From assembly GCF_016545825.1 (NCBI RefSeq), contig NC_052616.1, positions 10,230,001 to 10,294,000 on the forward strand: a DNA stretch of 64,000 nucleotides, written 5' to 3'. This DNA comes from Eucalyptus grandis (Eukaryota; Streptophyta; Magnoliopsida; Myrtales; Myrtaceae). The notes beneath the pieces are model-generated. The model saw only the letters and a list, made by a program, of their open reading frames with translations, was not told the DNA's origin and made no database searches. The translations under genes were made by a program, and so were the position numbers. Shown piece by piece: positions 1 to 11,564 of this stretch (the stretch's first letter is position 1; each line of letters begins with the position of its first letter).

Positions 1-1
1 T

Positions 2-1425
2 CCTGAGGATGCAGAAATCTCTGCAAAGGAAGTTCTTTACATGTGGATTGCTGAAGGTTTTGTGTTGCTAAATGCAAACAACAGAGCGAGAGGAATTTCA
101 GTGGAAGATGTAGCAAAGCAATATGTAATGGAGTTGGTTAACAGAGGAATGGTTCAAGTGCGATTCAATTTAAGTGGAAAGATCAAAAGCTTCCACCTCC
201 ACGACCTAATGCGAGACTTATGCATCTCCAAGGCTCTAGAAGAGAGTTTTCTAAGCATTCTTAATATTCAACAGGACAATGAGACGGAGAATTGTTCTGC
301 TTCAATGGCAATAAAAGTCGAGTCAAGTTGCAAAATACGAAGGCTTTCTCTTAATAGAAATGTGATTTCGAGCTTAAAAGCATCAAGGACTTTGTCCACC
401 TTCGAACTCTCATGTCCTTCGAAGGTGACAAATGGGAGCCGAAGCAATTTCAATCTATTTTCAAAGACTATAAGTTTCTCAGAATTCTGAAACTAAAGAA
501 CCTTAATGTGATGGGAAGCTTACCTAGATCAATGGGAGACCTAGTTCATTTAAGATTCTTAAGTTTAGTAGGTAGTAGCTTTAATGGCTTGCCGCAATCT
601 ATGGGGAACCTTGTAAGTATGGAATTCTTGGACTTGGGAGTAGATACTACAGTTTCCATGCCAAATGTGTTGTGGAAGATGAGAAGGTTGAGGTATCTCC
701 GTCTTCCTTACGACTTTGATGTCAAGAAGAAATTCCATGGGGGCCGGAAAAAGTTGCGGTTGGGCACTTTAAAGAATCTACGGATATTGAGAAACTTCAA
801 TCCGAAAAAATGTGATGTGAACAATGTAGGCAAGCTTACCAATCTGCAAAAATTGAATGTCTTTGATTTGGATGGTCCTACCAAGCTAGAGATATTTCCG
901 CAACTTGCTAAATTCAATTTGAATTATCTTCGATCCTCGTCTTTTTATTTCAAAAATTGTTCTTATTTATGGACTGAAGGTGAATCGAATAAAATGTCAA
1001 ACTATCCCTATTCTTGTAAGCTGTCCATTATTGGAAATATAGAGAAGTTACTAGAACTTAAAAGCTTACCCCAACAATTGAGGAAGCTGGTCTTACTATT
1101 TTCTCAACTCAAAGAAGATCCGATGCCAATATTGGAGAAATTGCCTGACTTGGTTTTTCTCATGCTGGGTAACGTTTTCAAGGGAAAGGAAATGGTTTGC
1201 TCTACAGGAGGAGGCTTTCCTCAACTCAAGCATTTACTTTTTTATAAGTTATATGATTTGGAGGAGTGGAGGGCCGCTGAAGGAGCCGTGCCTCATCTTT
1301 CTCGATTACTGATCGATGATTGTCCCAAATTGAGGGAGGTACCTTCACATGTCTCTACATATGACGGTTTGGACGAAATACTCAAGGAGTTGCGGAAGTG
1401 CGGCAGGCAGATACCAGAGGGATAA
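2..1425 (+). pseudogene. CC-NB-LRR (RPP13/RPP8-like) disease resistance gene, 3' part, frameshifted
   Basis: Intracellular immune receptor of the CNL class. The window starts inside the NB-ARC: the frame open from base 2 reads PEDAEISAKEVLYMWIAEGF, the RNBS-D region of this class, followed by an MHD-type motif (LHDLMRDLC, about 202-228). The frame then passes into the leucine-rich repeats, but near 408-414 the LRR reading continues in another frame: frame 2 runs to a stop at 490, while frame 1 carries MSFEGDKWEPKQF, then KFLRILKLKNL, and repeated LxxLxxL units to a stop at 1425. A one-base slip is therefore needed to join RTLSTFEL to the rest. The LRR has about 8-10 irregular repeats and ends normally with a C-terminal cysteine/proline stretch (LIDDCPKLREVP). 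The CC and P-loop lie outside the window. It could be a real pseudogene or a single-base assembly error; family assignment is secure, function is not. Confidence 0.87.
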
Positions 1426-1755
1426 TGATGTGGGTGGCCAAGGGTTGCCCCAGCTGTCCGGCGAGAGAGGAGGGAGGGGCGCGTGAGCTTATGAGTTGTT
1501 AGGGGGGTGGGCCCCCCAGAATAAATATCTAATCTCATTATATTATATGAGTGAAAATAGAGAGTATTATTATGGCATTTTGACAAATTATTTTCCATGT
1601 CGTCTTTCCATCATAAATCTATCATTCGTTTCGTTCTCTCTCTCATCCTGAGGACTTCCAAATCAGTGGGGGGTGGAATCTGTTGTTTCGCTCGCTGTCG
1701 AGAGAACTCAGCAACTTTGCTTATGGAAGACTGCAACATTCTCGCGAGCGCCGTG

Positions 1756-1921
1756 AGGAGGAGGAGGAGGAGGAGGTAATTCGTTGCTTCTCCAAAAGAA
1801 GGCTGGATGGGGGAGGCATCTGAAGAAATAAGAGTCGTCGCTTGTCGTGGCGTTGGAAGACAGTCATCGTTGGAAGCTGCTGCCTTGGAGAGGAGAGGAG
1901 AGGAGAGGAGAGGAGAGGAGA
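1756..1921. repeat. GGA and GGAGA microsatellites
   Basis: A (GGA)n run at about 1756-1777 and a GGAGA pentanucleotide run of about seven units at 1887-1921. The second splits the block that is duplicated at 63.2 kb, where the run is absent. Confidence 0.85.
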
Positions 1922-2000
1922 CCCGATCATTTCCATAGTGCTGGTCAGATGTTTGACGAAATGCGGATGTGGAGTAGGAACTGGGGTACATTAATCTGAA
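1830..2000. repeat. copy 1 of a duplicated segment (partner at 63200-63370)
   Basis: Shares ordered blocks with 63200-63370 on the same strand. One block is 'cgtggcgttgga' at about 1847 and 63210. A longer block covers 1922-1985 and 63265-63330, with 'gatcatttccatagtgctgg' matching 'gagcattttcaagtggtggc'. Reading copy 1 from 1939 gives SAGQMFDEMRMW; copy 2 gives SGGQVLDKMPTW, which resembles the turn of a PPR repeat. Too short and too decayed to call a gene. Confidence 0.55.
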
Positions 2001-5000
2001 ATCGGCGTGTTGCTTTCGGCTTGTGCAATTGATTTCTTTGTATATATAGACAAACGATGACGAGAAATACAACAGCGCATTTTGCATCTCCCAGTCTCCT
2101 GTATTTTTTGTTGTTATCAGTATCCCCGTCTCCTACATGCAAGGCTGCAAGATATACTCTGGAGATTCTTTTACGTGTGGTTACATTACTCTTTCGCTTT
2201 GAACAACGGCGATGAAATTGCTGGATGTAGCGAGAAAGCATATGATTATTTGTCAATCGGGGACGCCTGGCAAATGTTCCTCTTCTCCTGCGACCAAGAA
2301 CTGCAGTATATATCATGGAGGTAAATATTATGAGAGGATTTTGGCTTTCTCTAACTGGAATTCTGTTCTCGCTTGACTAATTAAGTCAAAAAGATAATAT
2401 TCGCTCCATTATCTGTTCAGACCTTTGAAGGGTCTCATAAAATCTCTTCTGTTGAGTTGCTGATCTATGTCCTCTTCAACTATTATGATTGTTTATCTTC
2501 TTCTGGAATCACAGACTGATGTTAAACTTGCACTTACCACATCTATGTGTCATTTGGCCCTTGCTGTGGCTCTGCTGAGTTTGAACTTGGAAAGGTGTGC
2601 TCAGTACGGAAACCTCGTGCTTTAAAAAGGGCTTCATACTGTGTGGAAGGATACATCCACGTAAAAGCTGTATTGTGGAGCCTGAACAATTACATATGTT
2701 TTCTTCTGGAATGCAGGAGCATCCCAAGTGGCAATTGAAGAGTGGGTCTGTATATATTTTCAATGGAAATGGATAATGATAGTCAATGCACGAGGGTGTG
2801 AATTTGAATCTGTTTGCTGCATTGTCATTGTAACAGGTGAAGATAATGGATTTTCCAGTTGCCTTCTTCAGTTTCCACTCCTCAGGAAGCTTCGAATTAT
2901 GATGAGCTCTCCATGAAACAGAGAGCTTGAACATTCGAATAGCTGAAGGTACTTCATAATACACCTATAGTTTTCTTCAGTACATAGCTACAAATGTGAG
3001 ATAAATAGGTTTTCACTTAATTGTCTTGTACCAGGTTGAGCATTTCTTCCTGTTGCACATCTGGTAAATTACCTTGACAATATCGTAGAGTGGTAAACAC
3101 ATTAAAAGATTTTGCGACGAAAACTTTCAAAATCTATGTGGATCACTTGGGCTCCATGACCTATAAGGTCCACTGTCTCCTGGATGACAAGATTGAGGAA
3201 GCATCTGCGGTTGAGCTCATATTTTCTTGAGTTCGACAGTTGTGCAATATAATTAGGTTTTCCTTGTTTCGTAGTGTTTAGGATGGGAAGGGCTTGCATA
3301 CCCTCTGATTTACCACGTGCAGGGTCTAATAGAGTGCAACTGATCAAGAAGAATCAAGTTTTTGAAAATCTGAAATTGCTCTAGATAAACTCCATAATGT
3401 GCCAGATCATATCATATTGTGACAAACTAATTACTAGAGCAAGAGAGACTCTAAAGAGCAGAAGAAATCTTGCTTTGACCAAAGTATGGAAAATGGCAAG
3501 GAGAACAACCATCCCTTGTGCTATCAACTTATTTATCACAAAGTAACAAATAGAACTTTCAACAATGTTATTGTTTTTCAGAGACTATTGACGTCTGAGA
3601 CGTTCATAGACCATGGAGGTGTTTCTTAGCACTTGCTAGCGATAAGAACTCTGAGGGACCTCATGCGATATATCTTACCAGGCACACTTCCCTTCACAAG
3701 ATTTATCCGTTGTTTTATTAAGACCAACATGTCGGTGTTGGCTCATGCTTAGTAGCTTTCTCTCAGTTTCAAAAGCTAAAGACGAGGAAGTCGGCAAGAA
3801 TCTGCGATAATACTTGACAAGTGGCTTAAATGGCAAAATGTCCAAATGCTAACGTTGTATGACCCATTTTCTGGTTTAACTACCAAATGCATATTGCACA
3901 TAACAAGATTGGTCCATTAGATGAAGAAAGATCACAAGTTATAGAACTACTTTTCTTGTTCTTCGGATGTCTTGAGGACATGAGCTTTTATGATTGATTC
4001 TCTTTTGAATCGCCATTATATCCCCCACATGAACATCCAGTACCCATCGGAACCAGATGATCCACTTCAATATATACTCATGCTGAGAGGAATAGGAGAA
4101 CTGATATCGAGCTTTATTCATGCAAAAACAAACGTCTCTTCAAGGCCTTGCTTAGCATGCGGAAGTCAAAGAAAGGACAGCAAGTTATCGAAGTTCCTGG
4201 ACGAGAGCTAAGAAGAACAGGGGATGAAAGAAAACGGATAGGCCCATTATCACGGTTTCTTTGCACCGCAAGTATGACCTATGCTGTATTTGTTATGGTA
4301 GCTTAAGCTAGCTTTAAGATTTTCAGAATAATTTAATGCAATAAGAAACAGAATGAAAAGAAAGTCCTGATAAAATTAAATAATTTCTACAAGGAATTCC
4401 TTCGGAAGATGGTTGCCGCTCTATAGTCTACAATTCGCTCTTGCCTGTTATTCCAAACAGAGAAGGTAAAGATTGAAGAATGTTTAGAAAGCTGAATACT
4501 GTTTCCTCCCGGTAATTAAGTAATGATAGGCTCACAAGCCACAATTCACAAGACACAGCTAAGACCAGGCAACCTGGAATGTTGTCTGCTCTATCTAATG
4601 GATCATATTCATCGATCATAGGACATAACTAATGCATGATTTTGCCAGATCACTGTTACGCCCCTTGGTGCTCTTTCCCCAGCGAATGTGGAATGTGAGG
4701 CCTTTTTTAAGGATTGGCTGCCAAATGTGGCTTAATGCCCTTCACTGGCTTCCTAACGCTGTTAGATGCCTTTGTGACTAATAAATATGAGTTGAGGTTT
4801 GTACCTTTCCATTTGTTATGAAGTCTATTAAGAATTTTATTTATTTTTATGATCATATTTTCCATGAAGTGCATCTGTGGCATCATATTAGAAGGAATTA
4901 GGCATGGATGGAGATAGTTCCCAAGCATTCTCATTTATTATCCTTTTTTTTAGCTTGATGAATTTACTTTGCTTGGTTCCAGTGAATAATATCTTTGGTA

Positions 5001-6759
5001 CTTTATATTATCTAAGTTTTGATAATGTAAATGACTGTAAATAATTTTAAAGAACATTGAAAAGTTAAAAGCAGAGAAATAAAAAAGTAGTGAGGACGAA
5101 GTGATTTATCAGTATATCTGTATATAACTGTTTCCTTTTGTCAAAGAGTTTTCTTATGTAGTAACAGGATTTTTGGTCAAAGGTGGAAGCTTTTCAATTC
5201 GTGGCTTGATGAAATGTGGAAGGAAATCATCATGACAACCATTCTTATACAAAGTTCATGAATATCTGTCGTATTAATTCCAAACAATTCTGGACACTCA
5301 TTTAAAACATCTGAAGAGTCGTAATTTGAAGTTGCAATACGAACAATGCCCACCAGGTGTTAGCACTGTCAGACTTAGAGAAGGAAAAAATTCATGAATG
5401 CACCTCCTTTGTGGACATCTTTGATTTAAGATTTATGCTTGCATGAACTTTGACCATTTAGATTTACAAAACATTAGCTGTTCTATTTTGCTGTCAGAAC
5501 TTATAACTCTTGTGGTAATTGTTCTTATTTTGTGGACTTGCAATTTTCTTTTGTGAATCACTCACCAGAGTTAGCAACGGAACAGTTAGCCCATACTTAT
5601 GATGTAGAAGGAAAACATTGTCCTGATTTCCCGTCTTCTGCATCCTGTGCACTGATCCACTGTCAATATGAAAAGTATGCATGAAGAGTATATAGAGAGC
5701 GCATATTTGTATAAAAGAATATCTGAAGCACTTGTATTTCTTTTATGTCTGTCATTTTTGCCCTCAGCGGGATAGGCTATTTGAATCTCAATAATAAATG
5801 CTATCAGGACAAAAATTGCTTTGTGCACAAATTTGGTTTGATTAGAAGAGTGATGAAGGTTCTTGACTTCTTGCATTTGTTGTTAATCCGAAGCAGATAG
5901 AGGACTTGAACGTTTGGATATTCATGGGCATTCATACATAAATACAACATGGAGATAGGAGTTCTCATGCTCGCTCATATAGCATAAGCTTCTATGATTT
6001 CAGGACTAAGTGGAATTTCAGAAAATATGGAGATTAAATTAGAGAATGATTAGGCTGGGAAACTGTGGTTCTTACCCAACTGTTTGCGACAGGGAAAATT
6101 GTCAGAAATTTAATTGAGGAGACCTGTTTCTTGAGAATCGGTTCTCGAACGAGAAGCACACCTGCATGACTTTGCTCTTGGGAAGTAATAAAGTGATTAT
6201 GGGCATAATGTTCTGGATGGAGAGGCTTGGGATGGCTAACTAGTACAAAGATCCAACTTGATCCAAACATTATGGTAGTCTGTGGAAGCATTAGTTTTTA
6301 ATGTAACAGCATCGGGAATTATAATAATATCTTAAGCAACATTTAATCCTTGAAATTTATAAATCTGCATAGAAATAGCTGTAAAACTATATAGTGTCTC
6401 ACAAGAAGACTAGTAAGTAATCTCGTACAATATCTCATCATATTTATAACAAAAAAACTCATAATGTGGTAAAATATCTTACCACCACATTATCACCCGC
6501 AAACCCCTAAAATTAGTGTACTGGGTTCGGTGCTTTCAGTTACCATCTAAATGATTATGTCAATGGTGGAGGTATCAATCTCATATCGTGGATAGTTTTT
6601 GTTTTCCTTCTTCACTCTAGTGAAAATCAACCTTTTCCTTTTGAAAACACGGGCAAAACACCCAGAAAAAGAAAAACTTTAATTCTTGGGTCCACTTTCT
6701 TCCATGACCAAATACAGAGACATTCCCTTTATATTTTTTGGCTGAGGTGAAGATGTTTA

Positions 6760-6762
<3 letters not shown>

Positions 6763-6797
<35 letters not shown>
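6763..6797. repeat. (TA)n microsatellite
   Basis: Uninterrupted TA dinucleotide run of about 17 units. Confidence 0.95.
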
Positions 6798-6800
<3 letters not shown>

Positions 6801-8652
6801 CAATCTAACAGTTTGCTCTAACGGTTAAGGAAGAAAACAACTGTTTGCTATTTTCTGTAGTCTCTTTTTCACATGAAATTTGCTCATTTATGCAGGATTG
6901 CTTCTCTATGTGGAAATTATATACTTCAAACTCAAGTTATTGTCAAGGTCATTCATTTTTTAAGCCATGTCTTGTGCCATCTCTTTGCCTGGGAATCTTA
7001 AACTTCGGTAAATGGTGTCAATGTCAAGTAAGAATTGTACGAGATTTCAATTTTCCCAGTTAATACAAACGGGGTCCGTTCACATTTGACTACTGAAAAT
7101 AATGGCATCTTCCTAATGCAATTTATGTGCAGGATTGATCTTAATGTTGTCCTGTTAAAATTCATTACCCTGTTTTCTGTAGTTAAGGTTCACTTATAAT
7201 AACATAAGGAGGACTGCGCTATTTTGAACCTGTTTTTCCTTCCCTTCTGTATTAGCCTAATCAGATCTTCCTCCTCATTCATAAAATAGTTAGCAAAAAG
7301 GAGAAATCTTTCAAAAACGTCGCGTGTGTGCCATATGGCTTGTATCTGTGGAAGCATTTCGCGTTTGTTTAATTGGAAAAGATGCTGCATTCAAAATTTG
7401 GGAAAAACTGAAAATCTAGTTGGTCAATTTTTTTTTTTATCTTTCCTTTGGAATTACAAGTTTCTGTAGAAGTAGTTATATAATCCTTAGACAATGACTT
7501 TATAGAGCTTTTCATCTACTCAAGTGTTGTCTTATATGTTGAGTTGCCGTAGGCCTGCAACGTTTTTGGCAATCAAATGATTTATAATGATGTCGAAATG
7601 CTAGCCCGTACCTAACTTACACGCACGTGCTTAGTGCCGATAATTAGAAAAGCTTGTGCAATATAACCTGCTCGAAAGATGTTGAAAGAAAGGCCTCCAT
7701 CACCTTACGCTTACAATGAGTATGCGTAAATGCTTCTTAAACTGTTCTACGTTTGATGGGGGAAGTCTACATGCAGCCATACAAAATGAACCAACATAAA
7801 CTAGAGTATTTTCTTTCTTATTTTCATCTTTCTTCTTCTCTTTCCAAATTGCTATTTCATGGTTATCTCGGATTGACCGCATGATTGATTAACTCCTTTT
7901 GGGTCTGTGAATGGAGTTTCATCTAGTCAGCTGCTATCTTTATTACTCTTATGGAAACAGAACTTTCTTCTCTGGATATATTTTGTGAAGCTTGCATTGG
8001 AGAGTCAGCGAGATCTCTTTTGGGCGATTGCCATATATTTCAATGTGATGCACGTCATGACCTTCTAATATCTCGGAAGTCTTTGCAGGCTTTACTTGCT
8101 CCTTGCTCGATTCTAGTTGTAAAAAAGACCACGATGACTCATGGAAGATCATTTCAATGCGATAATCATTTTGTTAAAGGGCAGGACATGAAAATCTCGT
8201 GTGGTGTCCCATCGATTTTTGTAGCTTCCTTGGAAGTCAACTTCAGGGAGTTTCGTAAACAAGATGAAAGGTGGGGAACTAACTGCCACCTCAACGGTTG
8301 AAACTGACAAGCCAACAATAAGAAGCCAAAATATATACTCTCTCCATCCAACTACCTCTCATATCCTACTGCTTAGTGCCTTTCAAGCTCTCACTTACTC
8401 AAAATGATCATGAAGCTTTCCCTCAAGCTCATGAAGAAGAAGAAGTACCCCTCATGGGATTCTTGAAATTTAAGTTAACATAAGTCAACAATCTCAAGCT
8501 CGAAGAATTGAAAACAGAGGATGGAAGAAAGATGGGGCAAAACTATAGAAGGTGTAGAGTCGAAGACGACATTATAATATATTACTATGTACATGACTGG
8601 GGGTTTCTAGCGTATCCTGAGAAGTAGAAGAACCCCCTGTGGCCTGGAGCCT

Positions 8653-9088
8653 TCATTGTTTGGTGGGGGACGGCAAGGATGGCGCGTTCGCCTCCACCAG
8701 AATCGACCACAGCACATGAACGTCCTCACACGGGCATGATTTGACATCCTCGTACAGAATGTATATCCCTCTTCCTGTTACAGAACAATGCTGTCAATTT
8801 ATGTTCACAGAGAGAGAGAGAGAGAGAGAGAGAGTCTAAACAATGTGAAAGTACAGAGCATGGAAACTAGAGAATCGAAGCAACTGGACACAATTGAAAA
8901 GACTGAAAAATGCGACGGAATTCGACTGCCATCTTAGCCAATCAATGGCAATGGCTACAGAGATGCACAAGGTAAGAAACATGAATTTAGCTGGCAGCCT
9001 GCGATGAGAACGTACTCTTGTTCGGAGGCGAGTGGAGACGTAACCACAGCTTCTTCAACGGAGAGAGGAGGGACTGAAGCCACCCCAT
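8653..9088 (-). CDS. small two-exon gene, 64-residue conserved plant protein of unknown function
   Basis: Exon 1 is 9016-9088 (73 nt, starts ATG at 9088); exon 2 is 8653-8774 (122 nt, ends TGA). The 241-nt intron has GT at 9015-9014 and AG at 8776-8775, and the phase (one base) joins exactly. The product begins MGWLQSLLSPLKKLW, continues RLHSPPNKRRGIYILYEDV, then KSCPCEDVHVLWSILVE, and ends in a short proline-rich tail. The acidic, double-Cys core CPCEDVHVLW is unlike chance translation. From memory, small angiosperm proteins with this layout exist without known function; I could not check. No signal peptide or clear membrane segment is visible; the basic N-terminal helix could bind membranes or nucleic acid. 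The intron holds a (GA)n run. An A/T-rich TATA-like stretch lies near 9197-9212, upstream on the minus strand. Confidence 0.8.
8808..8834. repeat. (GA)n microsatellite inside the intron of the 64-residue gene
   Basis: About 13 GA units within the 8775-9015 intron. On the transcribed strand this is a CT (pyrimidine) run close to the 3' splice site. Confidence 0.9.
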
Positions 9089-11340
9089 GAGGAGGAACAG
9101 TGAGGGGCGTGGCTCATGTGTGGGAAGAAGAAAACATGAGACTCCAGGCGTATAGAGAAAAGAGGTGGGATAGAGAGAAAGGGAGAGAGCAAAGGGAAAA
9201 ATAAATACAAGACGTGGGTTTTTTGCTTCGACGAAGGGTGAGCTCTTAGATCATCACCCGGGGCGTGTCCAGGACGCCTTTTTCACATTCCCTTGCAGTC
9301 CAATCATGCAGACATCACAATAGTTTTTTTAACTCTTGTTGCCTTGTCATTGTCAAACCTTTATCTCTTGCTTCACAAGGATCCCCACCCCCACCAATCC
9401 CAAACATTTACTCTCCACCCTTCAAAAATAAGACCTTGGCTCCTCTTCTTTCGCTATCGACCCTTCACTTGTACCGCAAGCCTCTTTCTCTCTTTCTTTT
9501 TCCCTTTTCGAGTTTTATGGGTTTGAAGGGTTCGATAGTATTAAAGTTTAGTGAAAGTGAGATGTGGGTTTTTCTTTTTCTTTTTTTGGTCTTATTCTAT
9601 TTTGGGGTCACCTCTTGTGTTCTAGACCCTCAAGGAAGAGTCCTTGGCAAGGTTCTTCTTCCCATAAGTCCAATTGTCCCTTTTGGGTTGCCTTGGAAGA
9701 GTCAAGAGTGTCAGCCAATTTCTTTGCTTACTCCAAAAGTTGACTCGGTCCTTTTTTGGCATCGTTCTTGATTCGACTCCATCCTTTTCAATTTCCCTTA
9801 ATGTTAGGAGGCTTCTCTGGTCATGTTAACATAGGAAAAAAAATAAAAGGAGTGAATCCATATAAGGCAGTTGAAAATACTAAAGTGATACCAATAATAT
9901 CGACATTCGATTTTCTAAAGCTCATGACTAGATGTAATGATGGTGATCAATTTTTTCTCTCCCTCATTCAAAAGCAAGATATTATCATGACATCGGAAGA
10001 GGGTCTTAGAAATCTCTCTAGCGAACGATGTATGAAGTGCGCATGTGTGATTTTCGGATAACTTAATTAGACAACCCATTAGAAATTCTAATACATTGTT
10101 GTCTAAGTTTCAATTCCTTCTTTAGGTATATTGTACCGTCCAACACCTGCCGCTTTCGCTTGTACATGAGTACAATAACACGAGTATGCGCAGGGGAAAA
10201 ACGTCATTCTCGTTCTCTGATTCACCACCTACCTGAAATAGACAACTATCCACGTCAAGGAACAAAAACATCGTTGACCAACTTGGTTCGGAAGCTCAGT
10301 TTGCGAACCGATCCAGTAAGACTGAAGGCCCAGTCTCTAGGGCAATTCTCGTGGACATCCGGCCCATTTTGCTTACCACGACGGAGTATGTAATTTCACT
10401 TCATTCATCTATTTTTGTTATTGGCAGTTGAAAATTATGAATAGCAATACGATGTTTGAATAAATTAGAAGGGGAAAAGGTACTGAATATTTGTACAAAA
10501 AGTCTAGCGTTGGAGATTATCAGATTTAGTGTGAGAATTGAAAACTCCTAAGTATTTGTGCTTGAATGCTTCAATGGATAAAGGCAGGATTAGAATCCAG
10601 TATTGTCTTTTGTTTTCGATACAATATCAGATTGTTCTTGAAATAACGAGGAATTCACTACTATATTTTATCACTCCACCATTTGCCCTGTGCGAAAAGC
10701 TGGACCGGAAAGGTTGACGAGCTCTCTCTCGCATGTGAGTTTCTTTCTCTTGTCTTCGGGGAGCTCTCTACGTCTCTCATGGCGTCTACCTTCCATATTT
10801 TGTTTTTTTCCTTGTCCAATCGTTCTTGATTTTCTGTCCTCTATACACATTCTCCTTCTGTTTCAAACTGTTTACGTATTTTTCCTCGTTCACATGATCG
10901 ACAGTACCTAGAGTTGCTTACATGCCTTTCAATATTACTTACATGTCATCCTTAAATTGCAAATTTTGATACAAGTTTCAAGATTTAATTGCATTTTAAT
11001 AAATGCTCGGGACTAATTTGAACCAAGCTCAGTTGCACTTTTTAATGAAGGTGTTAGACTTGACTGAATAAATTAGAAATTTTAGAATTCGATTTGATTT
11101 CGTACATAAAATTTGAGATTTGGGGTATGATTTTCTCCATTTTCTTCTTGCAATTTGGTAGTACGAGAGTTTGTCTTACCATTGACGTTATTTGTACGCT
11201 TTTGTAGAAAAAGGGGACCGGTTATTGATAAAAATAAATAAATGAAGAAGTGATTTTCATGAAGAAAATAAGTATTTCCCTTATCGGACTAATCAATCAG
11301 CTTTGATTGCTGCAACCTTCCGCAGAAGTTAATGAATTGC
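9089..11340. other. gene-free interval upstream of the 64-residue gene
   Basis: Contains the promoter side of the minus-strand gene at 8653-9088. The open frames at 9265-9771 and 9756-10061 show no domain, no homology I recognise and no splice support. Nothing else is identifiable. Confidence 0.5.
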
Positions 11341-11349
11341 ATGGTGATG

Positions 11350-11555
11350 TTTTTTTTTTTTTTTTTTTTTGGTGCTAAAAGGAACCGGTCAGCCCGACAA
11401 CCGCATGTAAAACCCTCATATGACACTTAAGCAGGAGGACCCACTACCCCTGAGTCACACTTAATACACCTAGTGCCTCTCCTGGGTTTTGAACATTCAC
11501 CTCTTCGTTGAGAATCAGTAGAGTCATATCCAGTGGAGCCACCGCGGCCGGTGGT
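11350..11555 (-). mobile_element. tRNA-derived SINE with A-tail and 9-bp target site duplication
   Basis: On the minus strand the element begins near ACCACCGGCCGCGG, carries a pol III A-box-like TGGCTCCACTGG (11530-11541) and a B-box-like GTTCAAAACCC (11484-11494) at tRNA-like spacing, and ends in a 21-base A run (T run at 11350-11370). It is flanked by perfect direct repeats 'atggtgatg' at 11341-11349 and 11556-11564, the mark of LINE-dependent retroposition. About 206 bp, usual for plant SINEs. The tRNA head is too diverged to name the parent tRNA. Confidence 0.85.
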
Positions 11556-11564
11556 ATGGTGATG

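Larger units (their letters stand above)
1426..8652. other. long gene-free interval downstream of the CNL
   Basis: I see no gene I can support here. The reading frames are short, start at random and show no known domain or consistent splice-phase joining. The block at about 1830-2000 is a diverged duplicate of 63200-63370 and is listed separately. A (TA)n run lies at 6763-6797. Several stretches read like ordinary intron or UTR sequence (for example acceptor-like 'tgcag' at 2714 and 7130), so an unrecognised non-coding transcript is possible but not shown. Confidence 0.5.

Noticed and set aside
2509..2964. 151-codon minus-strand frame
   Set aside because: No recognisable motif, start context or splice support; surrounding DNA looks like intron or intergenic sequence.
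7951..8301. 116-codon plus-strand frame
   Set aside because: Cys-containing but no domain pattern, and no neighbouring exons.
9265..9771. 168-codon plus-strand frame
   Set aside because: Phe/Leu/Ser-rich translation of a pyrimidine-rich region upstream of the minus-strand small gene.
11484..11541. tRNA gene (A- and B-box-like motifs)
   Set aside because: A-tail and 9-bp flanking duplication show a SINE; no cloverleaf can be drawn with confidence.
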